Source of the DNA: Melastoma dodecandrum
Lineage: Eukaryota > Streptophyta > Magnoliopsida > Myrtales > Melastomataceae
Length of the DNA stretch: 64,000 nt
Assembly (NCBI GenBank): GCA_029817715.1
Contig: JARUPY010000471.1
Span: 3,534,001 to 3,598,000 of the forward strand
Direction: 5' to 3'
Position numbers and translations under genes: made by a program. The notes beneath the pieces were generated by a model. That model was not told the origin of the DNA, ran no database searches, and worked only from the letters and a program-made list of their open reading frames with translations. Each line of letters opens with the position of its first letter. Position 1 is the stretch's first letter. Positions 36,604 to 49,018 of the stretch are shown here, piece after piece.

Positions 36604-37938
36604 TCAGTAGTATGGTGGCTGACTGGGGTACATCCCACCCTGTGGAACCCTGGGAACAGGTGAAGTCCCTGTGGGCTGTTGCACCTGGCTGGGATAACCG
36701 CCAGACGAATTGAGCCCATAAGGAGCCCCTTCTGGATACCCACCGGTAGGCCTATACATTCCAGAACCAACACTGACCCCACCAGCAGCACCGCCAGTGT
36801 ATCCTCCTGAAACCATACCGCCTCCTATTCCACCGCCAGAGCCTACACCCATCCCACCAAATCCACCACCTCCATACCCTCCTGCACTGGGTCCACCATA
36901 ACCCCCGTAACCAGCCACAGCACCCATGGAAGAAGGCGGATTACTGCCCATGCTAGCCATTCCTTGCCCGCCCAAACCACCGACAGAATTCATCTGCCCC
37001 ATCGGTGGCTGACCACCACTTGGATATCCATACCCACCCATCCCTCCCTGGCCGTACTGCCCAGGAACTGGCCCATGAAACCCCCCAGCACCCATGTGAC
37101 CCATACCTATGGTCATTCCGTCAGCATGGCCATCACCGGGCTTCTTCTTGCCATCGATTGCGAGCTTACAACTCATCTGTCTGCCGTCAATGTTCTTGAT
37201 CGGTTCCATCAGTGCCGCCTGGGCTCCCTCGGCAGTCTTGTAAACAAACAGGGCAAACCCCCGCGACTTGCCTGTCTGCTTGTCAAATCCCAGCGGACCC
37301 TCCTCAATCTCCCCATACAGGGAAAAATGGCTCAGCAACTTGTCAGAAGAAATATCAACAGGGACATTGGCCACATAAATCTTCCTGCTTGCCACATCAG
37401 ATGAATTAGTGTTGGAGCCAGAATTACCAGCGGCAGCCAGCTGGGTCACAGTCACACGTCCATCAATCTTCTTGCTGGGTTCACGGAGGGCGAGCACCGC
37501 CCCATCTATATGCCTAAACGTCACAAACCCATAACCCTTGGATTTTCCCGTAATCTTGTCAAGTATCACTACGGCCTCCTCAATCTCACCATACGTGGAA
37601 AACAGGGAGCGGAGCCCATCAGTGGTGGTATCCCACCCGAGCCCACGAATGAAGAGCTTACGCTGGGTGGCATCAGGGTCAGCGACCGAGCGCACAGACG
37701 CGAGCACGTCGGGGTGCCGCAGAGTGGCGTCCTGGAGGATCTCTACGAGCTGGTCCTTGGAGAAGTGGTCGAGTATTTTTCGTATCTCGGAAGGGTAAAG
37801 AGATACCGGAGAGGACATGGCGCCGAGTCCGTCGCCGGGGACCGCGTGGTCAGGAAGCGCGACTCCGTTCTCGTCGATCTTGCGTTTCTTGGAGGATTCC
37901 ATCAAGTTGGACGAAACGTGGAGCTGATACGAATCCAT
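36604..37938 (-). CDS. UBA2C: UBA2c-like RNA-binding protein with two RRMs
   Basis: hnRNP-like nuclear protein of the UBP1-associated protein 2 group, linked to mRNA stability and stress or senescence responses in Arabidopsis. Intronless coding region, 444 aa. Residues about 40-70 form the acidic-helical lead-in ([19 protein letters not shown]). RRM1 has RNP2 LFIRGLGW and RNP1 [11 protein letters not shown]2 has RNP2 IYVANVPV and RNP1 RGFALFVY. The C-terminal third is Gly/Tyr/Pro-rich ([22 protein letters not shown]), a low-complexity tail of the kind that drives granule formation. The start [20 protein letters not shown] fits. A probable 3'UTR intron follows the stop. Confidence 0.92.
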   Translation of the reverse strand: MDSYQLHVSSNLMESSKKRKIDENGVALPDHAVPGDGLGAMSSPVSLYPSEIRKILDHFSKDQLVEILQDATLRHPDVLASVRSVADPDATQRKLFIRGLGWDTTTDGLRSLFSTYGEIEEAVVILDKITGKSKGYGFVTFRHIDGAVLALREPSKKIDGRVTVTQLAAAGNSGSNTNSSDVASRKIYVANVPVDISSDKLLSHFSLYGEIEEGPLGFDKQTGKSRGFALFVYKTAEGAQAALMEPIKNIDGRQMSCKLAIDGKKKPGDGHADGMTIGMGHMGAGGFHGPVPGQYGQGGMGGYGYPSGGQPPMGQMNSVGGLGGQGMASMGSNPPSSMGAVAGYGGYGGPSAGGYGGGGFGGMGVGSGGGIGGGMVSGGYTGGAAGGVSVGSGMYRPTGGYPEGAPYGLNSSGGYPSQVQQPTGTSPVPRVPQGGMYPSQPPYY

Positions 37939-39338
37939 CTTTACAGCGGGGAGCCAAAATCCCTAGAGAGATTGGGATTTCGGGAAAGGGAGGAGCAGAA
38001 AACCCCAACCCTAATCCTTGCCCTACAATCTGAAGGCCACGAACGCTTTGGGAGAGTGACTGAAGAGTCCTGAGCGACGACGGAGCGGAAATGTCGATAA
38101 ATGGCGGTATTTATACTTGATTTTTTTGGGGGGAGAGGAGGGGATTTTAGTGGGCCGGTCTCTGGGAGAAGCACTGTGGGCCTCAACAGAAGCCCACGTT
38201 CATTTGGGTCATTTTGTGCCTGGGCCCTGAAGTGGTGAAGAGATCTATATGTTCTAGTTGAACAGGAACTACATACACATCTCAGACAGCAAAGAAATTA
38301 TTGATATTTTTCATAGCTAATGCGATACCAGGTGATGATGTTTAGGACAACCTCAGAAAGCACGGCGTAAACCCGGGGGAAAACAGAAAGATTCTTCAAC
38401 CACAAACCCGTAAGCTTCATGCTTGGACCAGACCATACACAAGTGGAATGGCCAGTCTTCATTTTTCCTCTGGTTCTGGTTTAGTTCCCAGTTGCTAGCA
38501 ATACATAACCAGGCAATTCTTGTGTCCCTGAACGAGCCCTGGCATGACAGCCCCCGTGTCATGCCTGCAGTCTCCTTTCCCTTCTTGGTCGAAGACCGGT
38601 ATCTCGACATTGGAGCAGCACATCAGGAACCTGCCCTTCCCCTTCTTCGCCTTTGCCTCCTGTTTCTCATCGACAAGGGCCCTGACCTTGGCGAGAGGAA
38701 GAGAAGTGTGCTGGCCTCTGGCTGCTTATTGGTTCATCGTCGGTCGATCACCTGATGGAACTTTGGAGACGTTGTCGTGCCCTCGCATCAGGGTTTTTCC
38801 GTGGAGAGGGAGAAGCAACGTGGTAATTAACTTCTTGGTATGGCCACATATAGAGTAAGCTCAGCGCGCTTAGCCAAGTCAAGCAGAGTAATCCAATAGT
38901 TTGAACATAAGCAATGAGCTCATTAAGATAGAGACATGTAGGTTGGTGACTGATACTCAATTATCCCCTAACATAAGAAAAGATCAGTACCATGGGACAA
39001 GAGAGGTCCAAGTCCCTTCCAATTTGCACTACAGTTCAAAAAAATTAATCAATTCAAAGAAAGAAGAAAGCTTAGCATGAATGGCAAAGGGTTCGTTTAC
39101 ATAGGCCAAGAGGAGTTGACCGATGCTGCCATAGGACCGATTGGGAAAAAAACTACAAAAAGAGAAACACAGAACAACATGCTGGAATTATAAAGTCGCA
39201 CTTTGCAGAATCATCCGTGGTGCAAGTAATGATAATATACAATTGCTCAGCAATGTGCAAATGAATGAATGAGGAACCCAAAAAAGAATGAATGGTGTTA
39301 GATGACAATAACATGTAACACCATTGTCCAACCAGTTA
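37939..39338. other. Intergenic region, UBA2c-like promoter and kinase 3' side
   Basis: Near the UBA2c-like start the plus strand reads AACCCCAACCCTAATCC at about 38004-38020, a telo-box-like element. A minus-strand open frame at 38495-38725 encodes a Lys-rich stretch (VDEKQEAKAKKGKGRF) followed by CCSNVEIPVFD; it has no ATG in context and no family I recognise, so I do not call it a gene. The rest is unassigned. Confidence 0.4.
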
Positions 39339-40944
39339 TTAGCTCCTGTCGTAGATGGAGTTAAAGGTCATCGTTGCATAGGAGGTGTCTAAGTCTGCCG
39401 AGGAGGAGGACTTGTTCGCACGCGTTGCAGATGATAGGGCATCGGACGAGTCCGGCGTGTCCGTCTGGCCTAAGTCTAGCTTCATCCTGATTCCCTTGAA
39501 CTCAGTCAGTATACCTGGTCGCGTTATCTTCTCTTGATTCACGTCTATCTCCCCCTCCAGCATTTTGACCACCGTCGACATGGTGGGGCGAAGTTTCGGC
39601 TTATCTTGGGTGCAAAGGAGACCGATCCTCAGGTATCTGTAAGCTTCGTCAGCATCGAGCAATTCGCACGATGACGTGTCCACTAGATTCACCAGTTCGT
39701 CCTTCTCATGCAATCTCCATGCCTACAGCAGGGTTCGATGTTCTTAGGAGCTGTTAGAGCGATGGCCTGGGCTATGAGGAAAAGTCCCAAGACATACCTT
39801 CTCGAGAAGAATCTGCTCCCCGGGAGGTAGCTTCCAGTTCGTGTTGCGTAGGCCGCTGACTATCTCCATTACCAGGACGCCGAAGCTATAAACATCTGCC
39901 TTCCTGTTCAAATGGCCTCTTATTGCATATTCAGGCGCCAAGTAACCTCTGCAAAGAGCCCAGAAGAATATTGTCAGCAAATTGAAGGAATCACCAAAAA
40001 AGGAAGGTGAAGTGAACATGTTGCGCGAGATCCACTTACGCCGTCCCTGCCACTCGTGTGCTGACGTGAGTTCTGTCTGGAGGGAAAAGCTTGGCGAGGC
40101 CAAAATCCGAGATTCTGGGGCGGAGGTCCTGGTCTAGAAGGATATTGCTTGCTTTAATATCTCTGTGAACGATATGAGGTTGGATATCTTCATGTAGGAA
40201 AGCAAGCCCCTTGGCGACGCCAATGCAAATGCCTCTCCTTATGGGCCAGCTGAACTGTAACCCGCCGCTGTTGCCTCCTTCACCTGCAAGTTCTGGATCA
40301 GCGGACGAGATGACAGAAACCGTAGGGGAGAGGAGGAAGGCGTATTACCGAGAAGTGTTTGGGCGAGACTATTGTTGTGGAGGTACTCGTAGACCAAGAT
40401 CTTGTGCCCTCCATCCACGCAACAACCGTACAACTTGACCAGGAACTCGTGTTCAACATCGGCAATCGCGTTAATCTCGGAAAGGAATTCTTTAACCCCT
40501 TGCCTCGATCCGGAAGATAATACCTTCAAGGCGACAGGCGTACCGTCCCTCAGCGTTCCCTGCTCGTCACACGCTTATAACATGAATCGAGGAGGCATCC
40601 CCAGGAAATGGGATTCAGAAGATGGGGCAGTGGAAGATCATTTATTACCTTGAATACAGATCCGAAACCCCCTTCTCCGACGACATTCCTGGGGCTAAAA
40701 TCAGCGGTGGCGAGGCATAACTCTTTGTAGTTGTAGATTCTACAGGTGGTACTCTGAATGGAAGATGAAACATCTGCGCATGTGTATGAAAATACAAAAA
40801 AAGAAATCAGAGAAGTTGCGGGGGTGGGGATGTAGTAGTCGAAGCTGAGGGAGCGAGGATTTTACCATGATCGAGTTCAGGAGAAAGGGAAGGAGGGGAG
40901 GCTCGTGGACGCCTGGAGAAGAAAGAGAAGCAACCCCCAGACAT
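39339..40944 (-). CDS. Receptor-like cytoplasmic kinase, CRPK1-like
   Basis: Ser/Thr kinase without an ectodomain, similar to Arabidopsis At1g16670 (CRPK1), which acts at the membrane in cold signalling. Six exons: 40944-40866, 40773-40649, 40559-40349, 40283-40040, 39948-39798, 39722-39339, total 397 aa. Short basic, Cys-containing N-terminus ([14 protein letters not shown]) with no MG myristoylation start. Kinase motifs complete: [14 protein letters not shown] (ATP-binding Lys), HRDIKASN (RD type), [16 protein letters not shown] and the [15 protein letters not shown] block. The tail after the kinase is Ser-rich and ends TFNSIYDRS. An upstream in-frame ATG at 41097 would add 51 Pro-rich residues; I chose 40944. 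The retrotransposon 5' LTR begins 858 bp upstream. Confidence 0.9.
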
Positions 40945-41801
40945 CCTCGTCACCAAAACAAAAACGGCAGTCGAATCACCACCAATTCCACTTCTACCTC
41001 TTTGTTGTTTTTGTTTTTTTTGGGGGGGGGGGGGCGGGGGCGGCGGCGGCCTTCCTAAGCCGATGTTCATTGTTTTATTTTTTTCTGCATTATTCAAGGG
41101 AGTAGTTTTATTTTAACGTGTTCGTAGAGGTGTCAAAATTAAATTTAAATGAAGAAAAAGCACGGGGGCAGACTCGGACAGACCACCGTGTAACCCGCAG
41201 CCGCGTTGTCGTTATCGTTGCTAAGGAGAAATTGGAGGCAGATTAATTTGGTTTCAAACTCTCTGTTCTTTTTTTTTTGTGGGGGGGGAGATTAAACCAG
41301 GGAGAAACTGGAGGAAGGACTTGAGAATCGCAGTCGGTCTTGTTTGCCAGCTGAGGATGCCCCCAAACCCCAACACCAATGGGTTAAGAAAAAGATATTT
41401 TAAAACTGAAGTTGCCCATCTAAAGCCAAACCCCACCCTCCCCCCCAAAAAAAAAGAAATCATCAATAGACGCAAACTAACAGGTCAGATCAGCACCATT
41501 ATGGAGATACGTTGACTGAGTATTCCCATTTCGGAATCCAATCACGGCGTTAAACCCCAATCCCAACCCCCTCTCGCATTTATCGCGGACCAGGTCAAGT
41601 GGTGGTGGCGGTGATGGGTCTGTCGACTTAGACCATGACCACTTCAGAAGTCTTCCTCCTGTCCTTCTAGCACAAGCTCCCATTAGTTAGTCTCTTGGAA
41701 CATCCCCCATAATCAGCTACGACGACATCATCTTCCTCTTTAGGAAGTAACAGAAAACACAGTCCATCTCAACTTCACGTGTTCATTTGCTTCATTAGCG
41801 C
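40945..41801. promoter_or_regulatory. Kinase upstream region, cut off by retrotransposon
   Basis: About 860 bp between the kinase start and the LTR. It contains a G-run at about 41020-41035, a T-run, and ordinary mixed sequence. The kinase promoter should lie here. No gene seen. Confidence 0.4.
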
Positions 41802-42979
41802 TGATAACTCTAAGAAATTAGAGTTATACGTCTCATTTAGGAGCCTAATTAATGATAGATATCCGATATTTATTGACATATATAGTTATTTGCATGTTAT
41901 TTTCGGGTTAGTTGTTTTGGTTTTGCACTTGTGAGGTTCTTTACAGAAAAAGGGGTTGATACGACGAGAAATCCATATCGAGGAAGACATCTTGAAGGAG
42001 GAGTGACAAGACGGTAGATGGTAGAGTTGCCGAGAGGGAAGTTGGTGGACATAAAGTTTTGTGCAGCCACACAAGGATTCCGTGCAGCCACACGAGACGA
42101 GAAGATATTTTATTTTATTTCCAAATCTCCTGGTTGTTTTAGGGAAGATTTACCCTAGATATAAAAGGGTTCAAAAACATGAGTTGGGAAAAAGGAGGCG
42201 ATTAGACGACGGCTAAGGAAGAGGGATCAGAGAAGACGATGAAGATTATCTTTTCTTTTCTTGTTTTGCTTGTTGGCTATGATGCAAAGCTAAATCTTTT
42301 ATCTAGGACGGCTCGATAAAAGTGATTGTCTAAACTCTTTTCGGAATCGATTCTGGAGTTTTACGTTTGCTTATGTTCTCTTGTGCTTAATGCTTGCATA
42401 TTGGGTTGATCGCCGATTTGTTCGATCTCTTATCCTTTAGTAGACTCGAGAGAGGAACTTAGGGTTAGAAGAGGGATCATATAACCTAGGTTAAGTCTGA
42501 GAGATCAGGTTAACTCAGAGGGGTATAGAGATATACGCTCGTAGGTAACCGAGATAACAATTGCCACTTAAAAGGATTATAGTTGTTTGTGCATCGCTAT
42601 AGAGATATATGTTTACGGATAATCTATAATTCATCGTTACAAACTCGAGAGAGGTCTAACGAGCAATAAGAATTGTGGTTAGTAAACGGGAAACTAAGAG
42701 AATTGAGGAAGAGAGAGTGCCGATGATTCACAAACGATAGGGGATTCATAGTCCTAGGTTTTTTCTCATCCATTGATTTATTGTACACTTGCTTTTATTT
42801 AGTTATTACTTTCATTCTTGAATCAAATCTTTTAAACAATTAAATCTTCACTGGCTAGATTAAGACTTGTTAGATTGATAAAAGGCAAACTATTCTGAAC
42901 AATCTCCGTGGGAACGACTTTTACTCACTACTTTATTACTTGTCCGACCCGTATACTTGCGTGTGCGTTTCTGCGAACA
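41802..42979 (+). repeat. 5' LTR
   Basis: Starts TGATAACTCT and ends GCGAACA just before the PBS; about 1,178 bp. It matches the 3' LTR along its whole length with scattered substitutions and small indels. Contains the paired motif GTGCAGCCACAC at about 42061-42098, related to the palindromic array near the 3' end of the element. Confidence 0.9.
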
Positions 42980-42985
42980 AGTTTT

Positions 42986-43004
42986 TGGCACCGTTGCCGG
43001 GGAT
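42986..43004 (+). other. Primer binding site, tRNA-Asp
   Basis: TGGCACCGTTGCCGGGGAT lies 7 bases after the 5' LTR. It is complementary to the 3' end of plant tRNA-Asp (expected start TGGCGCCGTTGCCGGGGA) with a single mismatch at the fifth base. tRNA-Asp priming is usual for Athila and Tat elements. Confidence 0.85.
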
Positions 43005-43172
43005 TGTGCCGGAATTTATTTTGTTATTATTTTTCAATTATCAAGTGCTTAAATTTAGTCACCGTTTACATTTCGCAGGTGTATGCGACACTGTAGAAGT
43101 GAAAACGAGCTACTCTTTGACCCTGAGATTGAGTGAACTTTTTGGATATTGAGAAGAGGTCAAAAGAAATCA

Positions 43173-44468
43173 ATGGCGAACGCAAATAATCGTCTAAATG
43201 TTGAAGATCCGCAACAATGACGGACGATGCGGGAATATGCACAACCAACTCCACAAAATCATGCAGGATTCCTACGTCCAGAAATACAAGCAGACACGTT
43301 TGAGATTAAGCCATCTATTATTCATATGATTGAAAATTCTAATTTTGGTGGTTTGATAAATGAAGATCCACATTGGCACCTGACACGTGAGATGATCGCA
43401 GAAGCAATCAAGTTGAGGCTATTTCCATTCTCACTTCGGGATAAAGCCAGATCGTGGTTATATTCGCTGCCCGGTGAATCAGTCAGCTCGTGGGATGATC
43501 TCAGAAAGCATTTCTTGTCAAAGTACTACCCACCGAGCAGGATTGTAAAAATAAGGAATGATATCACCTCATTTCGCCAACTACCCAATGAATCTATGTA
43601 TGAAGCATGGGACAGATTCAAGGAGTTGCAAAGGTTATGTCCCCACCACGACATACCTAAGTGAATGTTGGTTCAAAGCTTCTATGATGGGTTAGCGGAG
43701 CAACTTCAATCAACGATTGACTCAGCTGCTGGGGGTACAATAATGAACAAAACTCCAGAAGATGCTTTGGAATTGTTCGAAGCAATGGCAACTAATGGCC
43801 AGAGAAGAACACCAGCAAGAGGAGGAGGCTATCATCAACTTGACGCCATAACCACTCTCAGTGCTCAATTAGAAACTCTCACAAAAGAAATGGTTGCATT
43901 ACGCACCTCATCTCAAACATCTAATAATGCTCGTGCTAATTTGCAGGTTATGGAAATGCAAGAATCGGACGAGGTGAATTATGTGGGTGCCAACAATAGG
44001 AACAACCCATTCTCCAACACATATAATCCAGGATGGCGGAATCACCCTAATTTCTCTTGGCGAAATAACCAAGACTATCAAGATCCAAGCCAACTAAGAA
44101 CAAACCAACCACCAGGCTTTACAGATCCAATGCGACAACCCGTAGGTGAGCCCAAATCTAATGTTGAGGGTTTGCTGAGACAGGTACTTGCAAGCAATGA
44201 AGAAGTCCAGAAGCAACATGAGGAGACTCGGAAGCAGCAGGAATTGATGTTAAAGGACCATGCAACTTCAATCAAACAATTGGAGATGCAAATGGGTCAA
44301 ATCGCAGGATCTTTGGTCATGAGACCGCTTGGAGCATTACCTAGCAATACGGAGCTCAACCAAAAAAATCGGGAGAATTGCAATGCTATCACTCTACGAA
44401 ATGGAAAGGATCTTGAAGAAGAATTTGATAGACAAGAGGCTGAAAAGGAACATGCTCGTGAAAGATGA
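43173..44468 (+). pseudogene. Retrotransposon gag, interrupted
   Basis: Capsid-like region of the element. A retrotransposon gag domain is recognisable (DPHWHLTREM, LRLFPFSLRDKARSWLYSLP and FLSKYYPPS), which is the usual plant Ty3 gag signature. The frame opened by ATG 43173 is interrupted by TGA at 43218, 43662 and 44466, with no frameshift between them, so the product is truncated. No CCHC zinc knuckle is visible, as is common in Athila gags. Nearby sequence is Gln/Asn-rich. Confidence 0.85.
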
Positions 44469-47138
44469 CGAGATAAGGTACGTGAGGAAGAATCTAGAAA
44501 GGACTCCGAACAGCTTGTCGCAGCTACATCGGTACGTACCAATCCTGTTCCTATAGTTCCAAAAATTCCTTTCCCACAAAGACTTAGAAAACACGCTGAC
44601 GAGCAACAATTTAAGAAATTTCTTGAGGTCTTTAAAAAGCTGCAAATTAACATCCCATTTGCGGAGGCTCTTGAGCAAATGTCGAGCTACGTAAAGTTTA
44701 TGAAAGATATTCTTTCGAAGAAAAGGAAGCTCGGTGGTCATGAAACAATCTCTTTAACATAAGAATGCAGCGCAATCTTACAAAAGAAACTCCCTCCTAA
44801 GCTTAAGGATCCAGGTAAGTTTACCATCCCGTGTAACATTGGGAAGGATTTTATCGGACATGCCTTATGCGACCTAGGAGCGAGTATCAACTTGATGCCG
44901 TTCTCTGTTTTTGAGAAATTGAATATCGGTGAGGTAAGACCTACATCACTCACTTTACAATTAGCCGATCGATCTTCTACTTATCCTAAGGGTATTGTGG
45001 AGGATGTTTTGGTGAAGGTTGACAAGTTCATATTTCCCGCTGATTTTGTGATTTTGGACTATGAAGAAGATCGTGAGATCCCCATCATCCTAGGACGACC
45101 GTTCCTAGCCACGGGGAGAACATTAATTTATGTCCAAAAGGGGGAACTGACGATGAGAGTTCATGACCAGGAGGTAACCTTCAACATTTATAATGCTATG
45201 AAGATGCCTAATGAATTTGATGAGTGCAATTACGTAGACATAATTGAAGAAGTCGCATACGGGACGTTTCTAGAATCTTGTGAGTTGGAGTTAGAGGAAG
45301 AAAAGCTGCATAAAAATGCACCACATGACGAGGGAATTGAGAAAGGAGATTTGGCATATATACGTCAATTTCAACGAGTGGAACCTCTTGATCGTCCCTC
45401 ATCGATAGCAAAGCCATCCATTGAAGAACCTCCAAAGTTAGAACTAAAACCGTTGCCAGAGCATTTGAGGTACTCTTACTTGAGTAAGGAAAACACTCTT
45501 CCAGTTATTATATCATCATCATTGACTAACAAGCAGGAGGAGATGTTGTTACAAGTGCTTCGAGAGCATAAGACAGCCATTGGATGGACAATCGCATACA
45601 TCAAGGGGATTAGTCCAACACTTTGCATGCACGAGATCGTGTTGGACAATGACAAAAAGCCTACGGTGGAGCAACAACGAAGACTAAATCCGCACATGAA
45701 GGAAGTGGTAAGGAAAGAAATTATTAAGTGGTTTGATGCATGTATTATTTATCCAATATCGGATAGTTCATGGGTGAGTCCAATACAATGTGTGCCGAAG
45801 AAAGGAGGCATGACGGTTGTTGAAAATAGCAAAAACGAACTCATCCCAACAAGGACAGTCACGGGCTGGAGAGTATGCATGGACTATCGAAAACTCAATG
45901 CAGCCACATGCAAGGACCACTTCCCACTTCCCTTTATTGATCAGATGTTGGATCGACTTGCAGGTAAAAGTTATTATTGTTTTCTTGACGGTTATTCTGG
46001 TTATAACCAGATAGCAATTGCACCAGAGGATCAGGAAAAGACCACATTCACTTGCCCTTATGGTACGTTTGCTTTTCGCCGAATGCCGTTTGGTTTATGT
46101 AACGCACCTGCCACTTTTCAGCGATGTATGACATCAATCTTTTCTGACATGATTGAGAAGACCATTGAGGTATTCATGGATGATTTTTCCGTATTCGGAT
46201 TAACGTTTGAAAACTGTTTAGATAACCTTGAGGTTGTCCTAAATCATTGTAAAGAGACAAATTTGATTTTAAACTAGGAAAAGTGTCATTTCATGGTGCG
46301 AGAAGGTATTGTCCTTGGCCACAGGATTTCTGGGAGTGGTATTGAAGTTGATAAGGCTAAAGTGGAGACAATCGAGAAACTGCTGCCTCCAACATCGGTA
46401 AAGGGAGTACGAAGTTTTTTGGGCCATGCCGGATTCTATGGGCGATCCATAAAAGACTTTTCCAAGATTACCAAACCGTTATGTAACCTCTTGGAGAAGG
46501 ATGCACCTTTTGAGTTTGACAGTAAGTGTATGGAAGCATTTCTTGAGTTGAAAGAAAGGTTAGTCTCCGCTTCGATTATCATAGCTCCAGATTGGACTCT
46601 TCCGTTCGAACTTATGTGTGATGCTAGTGACATAGCCGTAGGAGCTGTTTTAGAGCTGTTTTCATGCAATCTATTACGCTAGCAAAACACTAGATTCAGC
46701 GCAGGTAAATTACACCACAACTGAAAAAGAAATGTTAGCAATTGTGTTTGCTTTTGACAAGTTTAGATCGTACTTGATTGGTTCTGCTATTGTTATTCAT
46801 ACTGACCACGCAGCTATACGATACTTAATTTCTAAAGCTGATGCAAAACCAAGATTAATTCGTTGGGTGTTATTGTTGCAAGAGTTCGACCTAACTATTG
46901 TGGACAGGAAAGGGACCGAGAACCAGGTGACAGATCACTTGTCAAGATTGAAAGAGGGAAATGTGGCTGCAAATTCAACAATGACGATTCGTTTCCAGAT
47001 GAACAACTTCTCACTATTGATGTAACTGCTCCGTGGTACGCCGACTATGTAAATTACATCGTAGCAAACGTTCTTCCTCCGGACATTACAAGTCAACAAT
47101 GCAAGAAGTTTGTACATGAAGTTAAGTTTTATATGTAG
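44469..47138 (+). pseudogene. Retrotransposon protease, reverse transcriptase and RNase H, interrupted
   Basis: Continues in the gag frame. TAA at 44759-44761 precedes the protease, whose catalytic region reads LCDLGASINLMP. RT then runs from about 45740 to 46270 with VCMDYRKLN, FLDGYSGYNQI, RRMPFGLCNAPATFQRC and the catalytic FMDD box. TAG at 46275-46277 interrupts it before HFMVREGIVLGHRISG. RNase H ([24 protein letters not shown]) is broken by frameshifts at about 46650-46690 and about 46970-47000, and ends with a stop near 47138. No functional polyprotein can be made. Confidence 0.88.
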
Positions 47139-48314
47139 GATGAACCTTTTCTTTTCTAGAAATGTGCAGACCAGGTCATTCGGCGATGCATCCCTGAAGA
47201 GGAAATAATGCCGATTCTTGAGCAATGCCATGCGGCTCCATATGGTGGACACTTCGGCGATCACAAAACCGCAACAAAAATTCTTCAGTCAGGTTTCTTT
47301 TGGCCTACAATTTTTAAAGGTGCTCATAATTTTGTTGCCCATTGTGATCGTTGCCAACGTGTGGGAAATATTTCTCGTCGGGATGAGATGCCTCTACAAA
47401 ACATATTAGAAGTGGAAATCTTTGATGTGTGGGGAATAGACTTCATGGGCCCTTTTGTTGACTCTTTTAAGAATAGATATATTTTAGTTGCGGTTGACTA
47501 TGTATCTAAATGGATTGAAGCGGTTGCATTGCCAACTAATGATGCTCGTGGAGTGCTAAAGTTTCTCAAACAGATTTTCACGCGTTTTGGAGCACCAAGG
47601 GCCATTATAAGTGACGGCGGAGCACATTTTTGCAACGGGAAATTCACCGCAATCATGAGAAAGTACGGAGTCAAGCACAAGATAGCATTACCGTACCATC
47701 CGCAAACATGTGGCCAAGTGGAAGTGTCAAATAGAGAGATAAAGAGGATATTGGAAAAAACGGTGAGCACTAACAGGAAGGATTGGTCAATCAAATTGGA
47801 TGATGCTCTTTGGGCATATCGGATAGCTTTCAAGACCCCAATTGGGACATCGCCATACAAGTTGGTCTTCGGAAAAGCATGCCATCTGCCAGTGGAACTA
47901 GAACATAAAGCGTATTGGGCGATTCGAAAGTTTAACATGGATCCAACAGCGGCGGGAGAACATAGACTTATGCAACTGAATGAAATGGAAGAATTCCGGA
48001 CAGAAGCTTATGAGAATGCCCGAATTTATAAAGAGAAAACCAAAGCTTGGCATGATTGTCAAATCAAAGATCGAAAATTTTCTCCAGGTCAGCTCGTGCT
48101 TTTATTTAACTCACGTCTTAAGTTGTTTCCAGGAAAACTTAGATCTCGTTGGTCCAGACCATTCAAGATCACTGAGGTATTACCTTACGGAGTTCTCGAG
48201 TTGATGGGAAATGATGATTCAAACAAGTTTAAGGTAAATGCGAGCCGAGTGAAGCCCTATTTTGGTGGTGTTATCAACCGGGACCCGACAACACTCATGA
48301 TGGAAGACGCCTAA
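47139..48314 (+). pseudogene. Retrotransposon integrase, intact open frame but no own start
   Basis: Open from 47208 to TAA 48314 (the region just upstream has stops at about 47138 and 47159). HHCC zinc-binding motif ([20 protein letters not shown]) and the DDE core: Asp in DVWGIDFMG, Asp in [10 protein letters not shown], and Glu in [11 protein letters not shown]. The C-terminal region continues to HASR-like RVKPYFGG. This stretch alone has kept its frame, but it was part of a larger polyprotein and would not be made without the broken upstream part. Confidence 0.85.
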
Positions 48315-48458
48315 CATAGTCAAGCGTCAAGCCGACGACGTTAAATCAAGCGTTTATTGGGAGGCAACCCAATATTTCATTTTAGTTCATTTACGCATTT
48401 TATTTTACTTTATTATGTTAGTTTTTTTTATTTTTTTTATGCAGGTAATAAGCAAGCA

Positions 48459-48638
48459 CAGAAAGTTATGTGCGGCTGCAAGAAATTTTCGTGTGGCCGC
48501 ACGAGTGGCGCCCTCTAATCCACAGAAGGTTTTGTGCGGCCGCAAGGAAATTCTTGTGCGGCCGCACAGACAACACCGTTCCAACCACAGAAAGTTCTGT
48601 GCGGCCACACGAAACTTTTGTGTGGCCGCACGACCTCG
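48459..48638 (+). repeat. Three-unit array of GTGCGGCCGCAC-type palindromes
   Basis: Three tandem units start at 48459, 48523 and 48588 (64 and 65 bp). Each has CAGAA[AG]G, then TGTGCGGC[CT]GCA, a GAAA[AT]T spacer and TGTG[CT]GGCCGCAC. The motif GTGCGGCCGCAC is self-complementary, so each unit can fold into a stem. A degenerate copy of the same pair is in both LTRs. Probably an element-specific repeat in the region between integrase and env-like frame. Confidence 0.85.
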
Positions 48639-48766
48639 TTTGCTTAAAAATTAAAAAAAAAATTTAAAATATCACAAAATCGAATTGAGACCTTTTCTTT
48701 CCTTCGCATTTGCTTTCTATTCTAATATTTGATTTTCTTCTTCTAACAGCAAAAAGGAGGAGACCC

Positions 48767-49018
48767 ATGTCGGCCGCCAACACCCGCCCACCCACACTGG
48801 CCGATTGCCGAAGTTCCCATCTAACAAAAGCATTGCAGGATCCCAAGCTCGGGATGTGGTTCCCTGCTATGATTTTTGAATTATGCAGACGAGCGGGAGT
48901 GCTTTGGGATGTTAAGGAAGAACTGCTTCACCCTCCAAAGCCGATTAATGGGGCTACATTGAACAAGATGTCGCAGGACTTTTATCACAAACATTATGAC
49001 GATGAAGGTAATATTTAG
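48767..49018 (+). pseudogene. Env-region open frame fragment of the Athila element
   Basis: An ATG at 48767 opens a frame (MSAANTRPPTLADCRSSHL) that ends at TAG 49018. The segment MIFELCRRAGVLWDVKEELL and KPINGATLNKM resembles the downstream Athila open frame near its conserved C-terminal part as I remember it. It is short and probably a remnant; the function of this region in plants is unproven. The A/G-rich tract after it (about 49300-49410) is common in such elements. Confidence 0.55.

Noticed and set aside
38495..38725. Minus-strand open frame with a Lys-rich stretch and CCSNVEIPVFD
   Set aside because: No start codon in context, no recognised family, no splice partners. Not enough to call a gene.
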